Below are positions 39,107 through 46,708 of a stretch of 64,000 nt of DNA, piece after piece. Below the pieces are notes generated by a model. The model searched no databases and had not been told where the DNA came from. It saw only the letters and a list, made by a program, of their open reading frames with translations. Position numbers and translations under genes: made by a program. Origin of the DNA: Lewinellaceae bacterium (GTDB lineage Bacteria; Bacteroidota; Bacteroidia; Chitinophagales; Saprospiraceae); contig JADJWX010000016.1 of NCBI GenBank assembly GCA_016716135.1, forward strand, positions 1-64,000, read 5' to 3'. How positions within the stretch are numbered: the stretch's first letter is position 1; each line of letters starts with the position of its first letter.

Positions 39107-40534
39107 TTAGTTTACGGTGATTTTTTTGACCAACACCTTTTGGTTGGCTTGTACCTGGTTGGCGAATGTTATGACGCTGCCCGAAACCGTGATGTCCTCG
39201 CCGGCGCCCCAGTCCAGGTGTACGCCGTCGAGGAAAACCATAGTGTCTGTAGTCAAGGGCGTGAACCCGGATACGGTAATTGTCGAGGTTGCGCCGACTG
39301 GCACTTCTTCATAGCGCTGAATGGTAACCGTAGGTGCAGATGCGCTCGCAGCAACCGTAATCGTGTTGCCGCTTCGGGTCAGGCTGATACCGCTTCCCTG
39401 GGCCAGGGTGACTGTGCCGCCACTGCCGCCGCCATTCGCCGACAATACGATGGTCCTATCCGACCCGGAGCCGTCACTGGCTGCGAGCGTCTGGGATTCC
39501 TCCAAGCTTGTGTTGGTCACGCTGCTGATGGTACCGTCGGAATTGAGCGTGAATACCGGAATCTGGGTTGCACTGCCGTAGTTGCCGGGCGTTGCCTGGC
39601 CGGCCCTTCCGAGACGGGAGTAGGCAAGACTTGTCGAACCAACGGTAATCGACCCGTCGGTTGTGAGCAGCCATATGCTTTCGCCCTGGGCAGTTCCCTC
39701 CTCCACAAAAATTACTTGTCCGTTGCCAAATTCGGCGGCCGCGTCCAGGTCGCCTGCCCGCGCCCATGCGCCTGAAGCTGTGATGTACACCCCGTTTTCC
39801 GAGGCCGTCGTTTGGTTTTTTACCAGTACCCGGTCTCCTGTATTGGTTGTGACGCCATCAAGCGTTTGGTTGCCGGACAAGGTGATGTTGGCCGTGGTCG
39901 CAACCCGTGCCGATTGCTTCCAGGCAAAGGCATTGGTCAATACAGCTAGTTGTGGATTGCCGGAAACGCCGTCTGCGTTGCCAAGCCCGAGGCTGAAACC
40001 GGAGGCGTCTGTTGAGGCGGTTATACTTCTGGCGGCAAAGGCGCCGGAACCGGTCCGAACAACGAAACCGTTGCTGGCCAGGTCTGCAATACCATTTACG
40101 TTGGCGGCAACCGTTACATCTGTCCTGGAGGAACCGCCGTTGTTTGTGGCCGTAAGCGCCGAGCCGATGAAGTTGATTTTGGGCTGTTGGGCCAAATCGC
40201 TTCCTTCTTCTTGCACCGTGCCAACCGCATTGGTGGTAATGGTAAAGTTTGGGTAGGTGCCTGAAATGTTCGTAATACCGCTACCGGTCAGCGAGACGGT
40301 TTGGTCGGGCGCGCTGTTCGTAATGGTGTTGCCGCTGATATTGATGCCCGTGCCGGCGCTGAGTAGGCTGCTGCCCTGCGCCCAGGTGACGTTGCCTGAT
40401 CCATCGGTGATCAGAAAACGACTGTTACTTGACGAAGCGCGGAGCAATACCGTAGCGTCGATTTTGGTGCTTTGAGCAATGCCTGCGGTAATTGCAAGCA
40501 AGGTGAATAGGATAATTGAAAGTGCCTTTTTCAT
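39107..40534 (-). CDS. Sec-exported tail-fibre-like protein B
   Basis: 475 residues: a signal peptide (ALSIILFTLLAITAGIAQ), then KIDATVLLRASSSNSRFLI as in protein A, GINISGNTITNSAPDQTVSL repeats, and a middle domain NTGDRVLVKNQTTASENGVY...WARAGDLD. That domain is widespread in phage tail-fibre proteins. The C-terminal ~80 residues (FTPLTTDTMVFLDGVHLDWG) are beta-rich and probably form a head. The frame is intact, which shows that the signal peptide on this family is not an artefact. Confidence 0.75.
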   Translation of the reverse strand: MKKALSIILFTLLAITAGIAQSTKIDATVLLRASSSNSRFLITDGSGNVTWAQGSSLLSAGTGINISGNTITNSAPDQTVSLTGSGITNISGTYPNFTITTNAVGTVQEEGSDLAQQPKINFIGSALTATNNGGSSRTDVTVAANVNGIADLASNGFVVRTGSGAFAARSITASTDASGFSLGLGNADGVSGNPQLAVLTNAFAWKQSARVATTANITLSGNQTLDGVTTNTGDRVLVKNQTTASENGVYITASGAWARAGDLDAAAEFGNGQVIFVEEGTAQGESIWLLTTDGSITVGSTSLAYSRLGRAGQATPGNYGSATQIPVFTLNSDGTISSVTNTSLEESQTLAASDGSGSDRTIVLSANGGGSGGTVTLAQGSGISLTRSGNTITVAASASAPTVTIQRYEEVPVGATSTITVSGFTPLTTDTMVFLDGVHLDWGAGEDITVSGSVITFANQVQANQKVLVKKITVN

Positions 40535-40565
40535 GGCTGTTGGTGTTTAAAACGTGTTTTGGCGT

Positions 40566-41360
40566 TTATTTTACGATAAGGATAAATGCTTCGTTCTGGC
40601 CGGGAACCGTCAGTTCGATATCGGCGCCGCTGATGATAAAATCGAGTCCGTAGGTCATGCGAACGCCGGTGCGGTACAAGTTGATGCGCCAATCGCGTTC
40701 AGTAGCCGGTAAGGGCAAGGCCGGCGTAATCGTAGAGCCGCTTATCGAACCCAGGTTTTCAAAGGATTCCGTTGCCGTGCCTGTATCGTCGCCCGGCTGC
40801 CAGCTCGTTCCGTTCCATTTAAGAACCTGATTCACGGTCGCTCCCTGCTGAGCAATTTTAAGCGGTGTGTCTGTAGAACCATCGCCAGACAAGGTTGCAT
40901 CGGTGGTGATACCGACCCCGACCGAATCGATTTTCAAATTGGTGAAAGTTTGTAAGCAACCTTGCAGCGTAGCCGAAAGCCCGGATATGAACGGCGAAAC
41001 CCTGCGCAATGCGCTGGGGTGATAAATCGCAGCCATACCGCTTGGAAGCGCCGAAAGTTGCCCGGAATGGTCAACCACCCTGCCGGCAATAATGCTACCG
41101 GCGGCAGTGATCGTGTCGATTGGAAGTTCGTAACACTGGTTACTTGAAAAGACAATCAACCGCGGGTGTTGGGCTTGTGAAATTTGACTTCCGGCAAAAC
41201 CGGCATTTGAGTTGAACAGGCCCTGAAATGTAAAATTGGGCGCCGTTCCGCCTGTCTGTACGAACGGCGAAAGCCAGCCGTTCCACAGGCTATCCACTGT
41301 CTGAGCGGAGGCTCCACAGGTGACAAACCAAATGAACAGGAAAAGCAGTTTTTGCCGCAT
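40566..41360 (-). CDS. Sec-exported fibre-like protein C
   Basis: 264 residues with a signal peptide (KLLFLFIWFVTCGASAQ), followed by Gly/Ser/Thr-rich beta segments. GVGITTDATLSGDGSTDTPL and VLKWNGTSWQPGDDTG are typical fibre phrases. The C-terminal domain (GVRMTYGLDFIISGADIELT) resembles the end of protein B. It is probably a shorter fibre or adhesin of the same set. Confidence 0.65.
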   Translation of the reverse strand: MRQKLLFLFIWFVTCGASAQTVDSLWNGWLSPFVQTGGTAPNFTFQGLFNSNAGFAGSQISQAQHPRLIVFSSNQCYELPIDTITAAGSIIAGRVVDHSGQLSALPSGMAAIYHPSALRRVSPFISGLSATLQGCLQTFTNLKIDSVGVGITTDATLSGDGSTDTPLKIAQQGATVNQVLKWNGTSWQPGDDTGTATESFENLGSISGSTITPALPLPATERDWRINLYRTGVRMTYGLDFIISGADIELTVPGQNEAFILIVK

Positions 41361-41370
41361 TGGAATAGAT

Positions 41371-42648
41371 TTAAAAATTAAAAATCAATTGATAGTTGTC
41401 GTAATTGGCCGTAAGCCCTGTTGCCCGCATCGACAAACTGGGCGAACCACCCGTGCCAACCCCGACAGTTTGCATTTGCACGGTATCGTCGTCGTCAACG
41501 CTGTATGGATTGCCCGGAGCCGGGTCGCCAAAAAGTTGTGCGGACAGATCGATCTTCTGGGTAGCCGGAATATGCAATGTGGCTATGCTTTCATTGCCAT
41601 GTAAGCCGGCGCCATCGAACGTTACCGTGAGGTTCCCGCTTCCGTCGTTATCGGCATCTGCGCCGGTTACCCGGGCGGACAACAGGGATACGCCTTCCGG
41701 GACCGTTATGGTTACTGATCCGGAGGCTCGCATGGCGGTAATGCCGGCACCGGTCGCCGTTACAACAACAGTTGCCGTACTGCCCCCACCGGAAATGCTT
41801 GGGGCATACGTGCTGATCGAACTGCCGCCGCTCGGTGCTGCACCTTTGGAGATTTCGTAGGTCGTAGGGTTGATGTACAGCACTTCCGTTTCGGATGCCG
41901 TTTTGTTTTGCAGTTGCAGCAAATAGTGCCCGGTACTGTCCACGTAAAAAGCGCCGTTCAGGGAGTTCTCGCCAACGATGTAGGCCAATTGCGCGGAGAA
42001 GTCGGTGGTGAGCACTTCGCCCCGAATGCCTGTGTTTTGGGTGCGGATATAGGCTGCATCCGGTTTGAGCGACCACTGCGAGGATTCGACCGGATTGCTC
42101 ACGCGGCTGTACGTGCCAAACATCCCCGCGCTTTCAAACTTGTTTAATTGAAGCAAAGCATTGCCGGTTGCGTCCGTTGTTCGGGCGCGAAGCGTCACCG
42201 TGGCGTTACTGTCGAGCGTGACCGAATACGATCCTTTCCCGTTTACCGTAGTGTTTTGCGTCAAATCGCCGCCCCAACGCACGGTTGTTCCACTTTTCGT
42301 CAAGCCGTTTGCATACGTATTCAGGGCGTAGGATATCCAGGACGATCCGTTCCAGGAATACAGAATGCCGGTCGTAGTATCGACGTATAAATTCCCTGGT
42401 TTGCAGACGGCGCGCCGCTTGAGAGAAGTGCCCTGTACAACCTCATCCGGCAACAAGCCGATCAGGTAGTTCAGGGTTTTGTATTCCAGTTTGCCATCGC
42501 TGCCGCGGGTCATCAAAAGATTGTCCGCAGCCGGCGGGTTTACCCCTTTGATTTGGGTAGTGGGGTTGATTTGGCCAATCGCAGCAGCGAAAGCCAAACA
42601 CAGCAAGCTTGCCGTAAAAATCAGTTTTTTGAAAAAATGGCCTTTCAT
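41371..42648 (-). CDS. Sec-exported fibre-like protein D
   Basis: 425 residues: a signal peptide (LIFTASLLCLAFAAAIGQ), then INPTTQIKGVNPPAADNLLM, a YSWNGSSWISYA phrase, repeated beta segments and a C-terminal domain with DADNDGSGNLTVTFDGAG. It is the first gene of the four-fibre run (D, C, B, A) and lies 40 bp after the virion-type gene at 42688. The function is inferred from composition and neighbours. Confidence 0.65.
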   Translation of the reverse strand: MKGHFFKKLIFTASLLCLAFAAAIGQINPTTQIKGVNPPAADNLLMTRGSDGKLEYKTLNYLIGLLPDEVVQGTSLKRRAVCKPGNLYVDTTTGILYSWNGSSWISYALNTYANGLTKSGTTVRWGGDLTQNTTVNGKGSYSVTLDSNATVTLRARTTDATGNALLQLNKFESAGMFGTYSRVSNPVESSQWSLKPDAAYIRTQNTGIRGEVLTTDFSAQLAYIVGENSLNGAFYVDSTGHYLLQLQNKTASETEVLYINPTTYEISKGAAPSGGSSISTYAPSISGGGSTATVVVTATGAGITAMRASGSVTITVPEGVSLLSARVTGADADNDGSGNLTVTFDGAGLHGNESIATLHIPATQKIDLSAQLFGDPAPGNPYSVDDDDTVQMQTVGVGTGGSPSLSMRATGLTANYDNYQLIFNF

Positions 42649-42687
42649 GGCTTTGAATTAAGGTTTATGCCCGTTTTCGGGCGGTTG

Positions 42688-43695
42688 TTACACAATTGCA
42701 GCAATCCAAATGGCGTCGGAGTCGGCAGCCTGATTCAGCGTAACCTGATTGCCGCTTACCGAGTAGTTCACCGATGGGTACTGGAGCAGATCGTTGACGA
42801 ATAGCAGCCACTTGTCGGAATTGTCCGCCGAGTAGCCCGCGGGCAGGTTGAAGGTCGTACCCGTAGCGGCGGCATTGATCGTGATACGCCGCAGCGTACA
42901 GGAGCCTGCGCCGCCTGCATCGAGCCGAACAAAATTCCAGAGATCGGAAGGTTCGCTTGCCGGGCCGCTGGGCGTGAGATTGCTACCGGATACCGAAAAT
43001 GCACGCTGGCAGGCGCCGTTTCTGAACACCAGGAAATCGGTGGCGGGCAAGCCTGTGAAATCGCCTGGAATCGGGACATTGCCCGTTGTTCCTGTTATTT
43101 CTGCCATGCTAAATTCAGAAGAGCAGGCCTCATCGAACGTAACCCAGGCCAGCCGGTCATCTTCCACCAAAGGCATGGCGCTAAAGTCCTCGCCTTCCGG
43201 GTTGAAAAGGCCGTTTGAGAAAACCAACTGGCCGCCAGTTGCCAGGTATCCGTCTGGAGGATTTGCCGTGTTACCGCTTTGGTCCGTGTCAAACGCCGTC
43301 ACGAACGAGCACGCACAATCGCTTTGGGGTATTTCTGCATCGAAGCAAAGTTTATTGCTCGTGGCATATTCATTCTGGCAATTGCGCACACGCGCCTGAA
43401 CGCAAACCTGGTCGCCTTCCGAAAGGGCTACGGCTTGGCCGATAAGAACTGCGACAATCTGTTCATTGGTGGCATTCAGGTATAAATAGGTGCTGTTGGC
43501 CCCAATGGGCAGGACCGCTGCCGGCGACGCGAATGCCGTGGAATACACCAATGTCTTGTTGCGGAAAAACTGCCACTGTACCTGACGCTGATGAGCGCCC
43601 GTGCATTTGTTATTGTCGTTCCAATGCACGGTTGCCCGGAAAATGGCTTTCCGGCTCAAGCTTACTCGTGGCAATTTGTTGCAACAACAAGACAT
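42688..43695 (-). CDS. Putative structural protein with lectin-like repeats
   Basis: 335 residues, no signal peptide. The N-terminus MSCCCNKLPRVSLSRKAIFR is Cys-rich and basic. A beta-sandwich-like first half contains three further Cys pairs, and a second half contains LPAGYSADNSDKWLLFVND and YSVSGNQVTLNQAADSDAIW. The latter resembles the head domain at the ends of fibres B and C. It could be a spike or minor capsid protein to which the fibres attach. Not assigned to a family. Confidence 0.5.
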   Translation of the reverse strand: MSCCCNKLPRVSLSRKAIFRATVHWNDNNKCTGAHQRQVQWQFFRNKTLVYSTAFASPAAVLPIGANSTYLYLNATNEQIVAVLIGQAVALSEGDQVCVQARVRNCQNEYATSNKLCFDAEIPQSDCACSFVTAFDTDQSGNTANPPDGYLATGGQLVFSNGLFNPEGEDFSAMPLVEDDRLAWVTFDEACSSEFSMAEITGTTGNVPIPGDFTGLPATDFLVFRNGACQRAFSVSGSNLTPSGPASEPSDLWNFVRLDAGGAGSCTLRRITINAAATGTTFNLPAGYSADNSDKWLLFVNDLLQYPSVNYSVSGNQVTLNQAADSDAIWIAAIV

Positions 43696-43711
43696 GGGGT
43701 TTGGGGTGGTT

Positions 43712-44134
43712 TTACAGCGGGCTGGGGAACGTTTTTGTGAGGATCGGAATCGTCATGTTCTGTCCGGCCTTGGTTATAATCTGCAGGTCAGTCACCACGA
43801 TCTTCCAAGTGCTGTTCACGTTGGCCTCCGTTTGCTCCACAGCCTCAAATTGAAGCGTAAGCGAGGCCGGGGTATTGTCGGTGTTTTGACCGTCATAGTC
43901 GCCAGCCGCAGATTCAGAATCTGCGCTGGCGAACAACGTGGCATTATCGGCGCCGGTCAATCCAGACACGTCCCCGAAGTCTTTGGGTGTAAGCGTAACA
44001 TTTACGTTGAAGATGCCTTCTTCCCCACCGGGCTCGGCGGTCACGGCGACATTAAAATCGTTTCCGTCCAGATCAACTTGCCGGGTTGTTACTCGTTTGC
44101 GGCAGGGGCTTTGAAAATATCCGTTGTTACTCAT
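43712..44134 (-). CDS. Putative structural beta-rich protein (140 residues)
   Basis: No signal peptide or membrane helix. The N-terminus is SNNGYFQSPCRKRVTTRQVD, followed by alternating strands (DFNVAVTAEPGG, GIFNVNVTLTPKDFG) and a C-terminal WKIVVTDLQIITKAGQNMTI. Size and strand content would fit a single jelly-roll or small beta-sandwich, but this needs structure prediction. It stands between the tiny membrane genes and the spike-like gene. Confidence 0.45.
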   Translation of the reverse strand: MSNNGYFQSPCRKRVTTRQVDLDGNDFNVAVTAEPGGEEGIFNVNVTLTPKDFGDVSGLTGADNATLFASADSESAAGDYDGQNTDNTPASLTLQFEAVEQTEANVNSTWKIVVTDLQIITKAGQNMTIPILTKTFPSPL

Positions 44135-44170
44135 TTTTTGTAATAGTTATAGGTTGAGGTTTGGAACAGC

Positions 44171-44326
44171 TTATCCAATCAATTTTCTGGTTATAGCCTG
44201 GGCGATGGTAAAGACTAAAATCACGGCCAGGACTGCCAGCCCGAAGTAGACGGCCGATGCCGTATCGTACTCGTAGCGATAAGGCACCTTGCCGGTTTTA
44301 AGCATGTCTAGGACGTCCGAATTCAT
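44171..44326 (-). CDS. 51-residue single-helix membrane protein
   Basis: Reads MNSDVLDMLKTGKVPYRYEY, then a helix VYFGLAVLAVILVFTIAQAI and a basic tail TRKLIG. The start shares a base with the stop of the next upstream tiny gene (TGATG). Size and topology resemble small coat or virion-membrane proteins; the function is unknown. Confidence 0.6.
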   Translation of the reverse strand: MNSDVLDMLKTGKVPYRYEYDTASAVYFGLAVLAVILVFTIAQAITRKLIG

Positions 44327-44484
44327 CAGCCAATCTGTTTACGGATTAGAGCGGTGACAATGGCAGCTACAATTGCGGCCAGGCAGCCGAAAAGCATAAA
44401 TCGAATGATCGTATCCTTTTCAAAAGCCACTTCGACGCGCACGCCGTCGTTTGACAGTTTTTCCAGAATGTCGGTCAGTCCCAT
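44326..44484 (-). CDS. 52-residue single-helix membrane protein
   Basis: An amphipathic N-terminus (MGLTDILEKLSNDGVRVEVA) precedes a helix FMLFGCLAAIVAAIVTALI and a basic tail RKQIG. Its tail resembles that of the downstream 51-residue protein (TRKLIG), so the two may be paralogs. It is one of four overlapping or abutting tiny genes. Confidence 0.6.
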   Translation of the reverse strand: MGLTDILEKLSNDGVRVEVAFEKDTIIRFMLFGCLAAIVAAIVTALIRKQIG

Positions 44485-44486
44485 GT

Positions 44487-44612
44487 TCAGGCGATGGTTT
44501 TGTCCGTAGTGCGTTTTTGCAGCGACCGGGCGCCAATGGCGAACACGGCCATAATAGCAATCGACAGCAGTGCGAATTGCCAGATTTTCAGTGAACCAAC
44601 GGTGTTATTCAT
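44487..44612 (-). CDS. 41-residue single-helix membrane protein
   Basis: Reads MNNTVGSLKIWQ, then a helix FALLSIAIMAVFAIGA and a basic tail RSLQKRTTDKTIA. The start overlaps the 3' end of the next upstream gene by 8 nt. Not recognised. Confidence 0.55.
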   Translation of the reverse strand: MNNTVGSLKIWQFALLSIAIMAVFAIGARSLQKRTTDKTIA

Positions 44613-44718
44613 TTTTTGCGGATTTAGCGTTTTTATAAATGAAGTTGATAATAAGCGTTGCTATTACGGAGGCACATACATTGGCCACAATCAGCCAGAA
44701 CAGGTCTTGTCGTCGCAT
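44605..44718 (-). CDS. 37-residue single-helix membrane protein
   Basis: Reads MRRQD, then a helix LFWLIVANVCASVIATLIINF and a basic tail IYKNAKSAKNE. Its start shares one base with the stop of the annexin-like gene upstream (TGATG). Not recognised. Confidence 0.55.
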   Translation of the reverse strand: MRRQDLFWLIVANVCASVIATLIINFIYKNAKSAKNE

Positions 44719-45215
44719 CAGATGTTCAGTCTTTTGACCCGTTCCTGGATGTTTTTCAGTTTGGCGTCGACCACTTTGCCGGCATCCTTAAAGCAGCATC
44801 CGCTCAGGTAAAAGCTGTCGAAAGTCTCTTTTAGCGTTTGCCCATACATGGATTTGTAATGGGCGGCCAACTGCCGCAGTTGGGTGTCCGGTAGTTCGGC
44901 GATTGCAAGAATCGTGTCGCAGCGCAGATCGCTACACATGATTATCCAGCCGGAAGCCTCCTTCAGGTCGTCGGCCAGCCGTTTAATGTTCTCCGGCAAC
45001 GGTGCGCCAGGTGCGCTTCCGGGCGTTCCATCCGGGTTTGTGCCCCCGCCGTCGTTTTGCGGCTGTTGTTGAACCTGCCCTGTTTTTTTAAATAACCGGA
45101 TCGCAAACACCACCGTCAAAACCACAACCAACACCACAAGCAGCGCCAGCCCGATGCGAATCAGGGCGCGTTGCATGGATGGATTGAATACCTGTTGTAC
45201 TGCGTTGGATTGCAT
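44718..45215 (-). CDS. Membrane-anchored annexin-repeat-like protein (1)
   Basis: 165 residues: one helix (about 18-36, LALLVVLVVVLTVVFAIRLF), a Gln/Pro/Gly linker and a C-terminal helical domain. Its second half DTQLRQLAAHYKSMYGQTL, then SFYLSGCCFK, matches the latter half of an annexin repeat (qLqaIkeaYkklYGksL...SG). The loop that binds calcium in annexins is not obvious. The RCDTI tag before it recurs in the repeat protein at 33068. Tethered outside the membrane it might bind lipid or protein; the annexin link is my reading of the pattern. Confidence 0.55.
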   Translation of the reverse strand: MQSNAVQQVFNPSMQRALIRIGLALLVVLVVVLTVVFAIRLFKKTGQVQQQPQNDGGGTNPDGTPGSAPGAPLPENIKRLADDLKEASGWIIMCSDLRCDTILAIAELPDTQLRQLAAHYKSMYGQTLKETFDSFYLSGCCFKDAGKVVDAKLKNIQERVKRLNI

Positions 45216-45240
45216 TTTTGTTTTATTTCAGACGCTTGGT

Positions 45241-45438
45241 TTAGCAGTCATACGGATGATTTTTCGGGTCCTTGTAGTAATAAATTTTGTCCTTGGCGCA
45301 CTGCGGCTGGTTTGCCTCGACTGGTTTGCTGAAAATCATTTTCGGCACCCGAATGAGCAGGAATACCGCGGCTCCGACTACTGCCAGGATAATCAGTATG
45401 CGCAAGATGGCAAGTGCAGAGGCGTCCGATGTACTCAT
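45241..45438 (-). CDS. 65-residue single-helix membrane protein
   Basis: A polar N-terminus, a helix (AILRILIILAVVGAAVFLLI) and a Cys-bearing tail (QPQCAKDKIYYYKDPKNH). It overlaps the next annexin-like gene by 4 nt. Not recognised. Confidence 0.55.
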   Translation of the reverse strand: MSTSDASALAILRILIILAVVGAAVFLLIRVPKMIFSKPVEANQPQCAKDKIYYYKDPKNHPYDC

Positions 45439-45911
45439 GTCAGTCCGAGCAAATTCAGTTTTTCAATCATCGCCGTATTTTGATCGTGCGACATTCCAAG
45501 CCAGCCACAGTCATCTGTGTACGTTGCACTGACGGCGCTGTGCAGGGTTTCTCCGTAGTTATTTTTATAGGTGTTGTGAATAACCCGGAGTTGATTGTCA
45601 TTCCAGCTAAGCGCATCGTACAGGGCTTCGCAGCGTCCGTCGCTTGTCAGGGCATTGCCGGAAAGCGCGTCGTTTAACCTGCGGGCGCTGTTTTTCCGGT
45701 TGTTGTAAAAATCCGCGAGCACATCGCCGCCGCCCGATTGCAAGGTCGCATCATCCGGCACAAGTCCGAACAGCACCCGGAAATAGGGCTTGAACAGCCA
45801 CCACAGCGCCAGGGCAACTACAAAGAGCGCGAGCCACTTGGCGTTTCGTTTCAGGAAATCCGAAGCGCCCGATCCTGCGCTCATCAAGGCTGTCGCTGCG
45901 GCGGCTGTCAT
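45435..45911 (-). CDS. Membrane-anchored annexin-repeat-like protein (2)
   Basis: 158 residues: one helix (about 23-45, LALFVVALALWWLFKPYF) and a C-terminal helical domain. NDNQLRVIHNTYKNNYGETL followed by ATYTDDCGW again fits the second half of an annexin repeat and aligns with the protein at 44718. GRCEALYDAL sits where that protein has RCDTILAI. Both copies have a Cys in the last loop. The role is unknown. Confidence 0.55.
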   Translation of the reverse strand: MTAAAATALMSAGSGASDFLKRNAKWLALFVVALALWWLFKPYFRVLFGLVPDDATLQSGGGDVLADFYNNRKNSARRLNDALSGNALTSDGRCEALYDALSWNDNQLRVIHNTYKNNYGETLHSAVSATYTDDCGWLGMSHDQNTAMIEKLNLLGLT

Positions 45912-45929
45912 GTCGGATGCCCTCCTGGT

Positions 45930-46133
45930 TTAGTTGCCGGATACCACCACGTTCCCGACAAGGCGGGAACTGAGCGTTTGCTTCGGGGCTTCTTGTACAG
46001 GAGCGCCCTGCAGCATGTTGCCCTGGCCGGTTTTTCCTTTTTTGAGTTTGGGCAAAACGTAAAAAATGAAGCCTGCGGTAATGGCAACTGCTACGGCTAC
46101 CAGAAACCAGCGTTGTTTGAAAAGGCGCGTCAT
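45930..46133 (-). CDS. 67-residue single-helix membrane protein
   Basis: A basic start (MTRLFKQRW), a helix (FLVAVAVAITAGFIFYVLP), a Lys/Gly linker and a short polar C-terminus ending VVVSGN. Not recognised; part of the tiny membrane set downstream of the capsid candidate. Confidence 0.55.
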   Translation of the reverse strand: MTRLFKQRWFLVAVAVAITAGFIFYVLPKLKKGKTGQGNMLQGAPVQEAPKQTLSSRLVGNVVVSGN

Positions 46134-46172
46134 GGCGTTGTTTTTTGATGGTTTAAGTTGAATTGTTTTTTG

Positions 46173-46685
46173 TCAGCCGGTCACTTTGCCGATCATCCTG
46201 CCGGCCAACCGAAGTACACAGAACAGACCAAGCACAGCAAGCCCGATTATCAGCCAGGATATCCATTTGGGCGCCAGGACGCCGCTTAGATAGCGGTTCA
46301 AACCCGGCTGGTTTGGCATCGTATCCCGAATTTGGTCTGCCACCAGGCGGGCGGGCGTTTTACCCGTCGTCTGCCGGATGGCCGTCAGTTCCCGGGCATA
46401 CACCCGGCTTTGATTCACAGGCACATCCAGCAGGGTTTCCACCCAGGCAAGAAATGCTTCGGGGGAAAGCCGCCCGGCTTGTTCCTGAATGGCATACGAA
46501 ATCGCATCCACGTTGGGCGGTATGGCGCCATCGACACGGCCTTCGTTCACCAAGCGGGTGTACACACCTGGCAGGTTGTTGGTCGTGATCATGTGTACCA
46601 ATTCGTCCGTTGAGTACTGAATCTGCACTGGATGGCGTTTTGCGGTGAAAAATCCGATGAAACCTTTGTTGGCCCGCCAGGGCAT
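46173..46685 (-). CDS. 170-residue protein with C-terminal membrane helix
   Basis: The start MPWRANKGFIGFF (46685) lies 24 bp after the capsid candidate; the longer frame to 46784 would overlap it. A helical domain (DELVHMITTNNLPGVYTRLV, then LSPEAFLAWVETLLDVPVN) is followed by a helix (WISWLIIGLAVLGLFCVLRL) and a basic end. The helical domain has the size of the annexin-like ones but a weaker match. It may link the capsid protein to a membrane. Confidence 0.5.
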   Translation of the reverse strand: MPWRANKGFIGFFTAKRHPVQIQYSTDELVHMITTNNLPGVYTRLVNEGRVDGAIPPNVDAISYAIQEQAGRLSPEAFLAWVETLLDVPVNQSRVYARELTAIRQTTGKTPARLVADQIRDTMPNQPGLNRYLSGVLAPKWISWLIIGLAVLGLFCVLRLAGRMIGKVTG

Positions 46686-46708
46686 GTGACCAGGCAGGCC
46701 GAACCGGT

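Noticed and set aside
36705..42648. CRISPR or tandem DNA repeats in the fibre genes
   Set aside because: The repetition is at protein level (Gly/Ser/Thr beta repeats) without regular identical DNA units.
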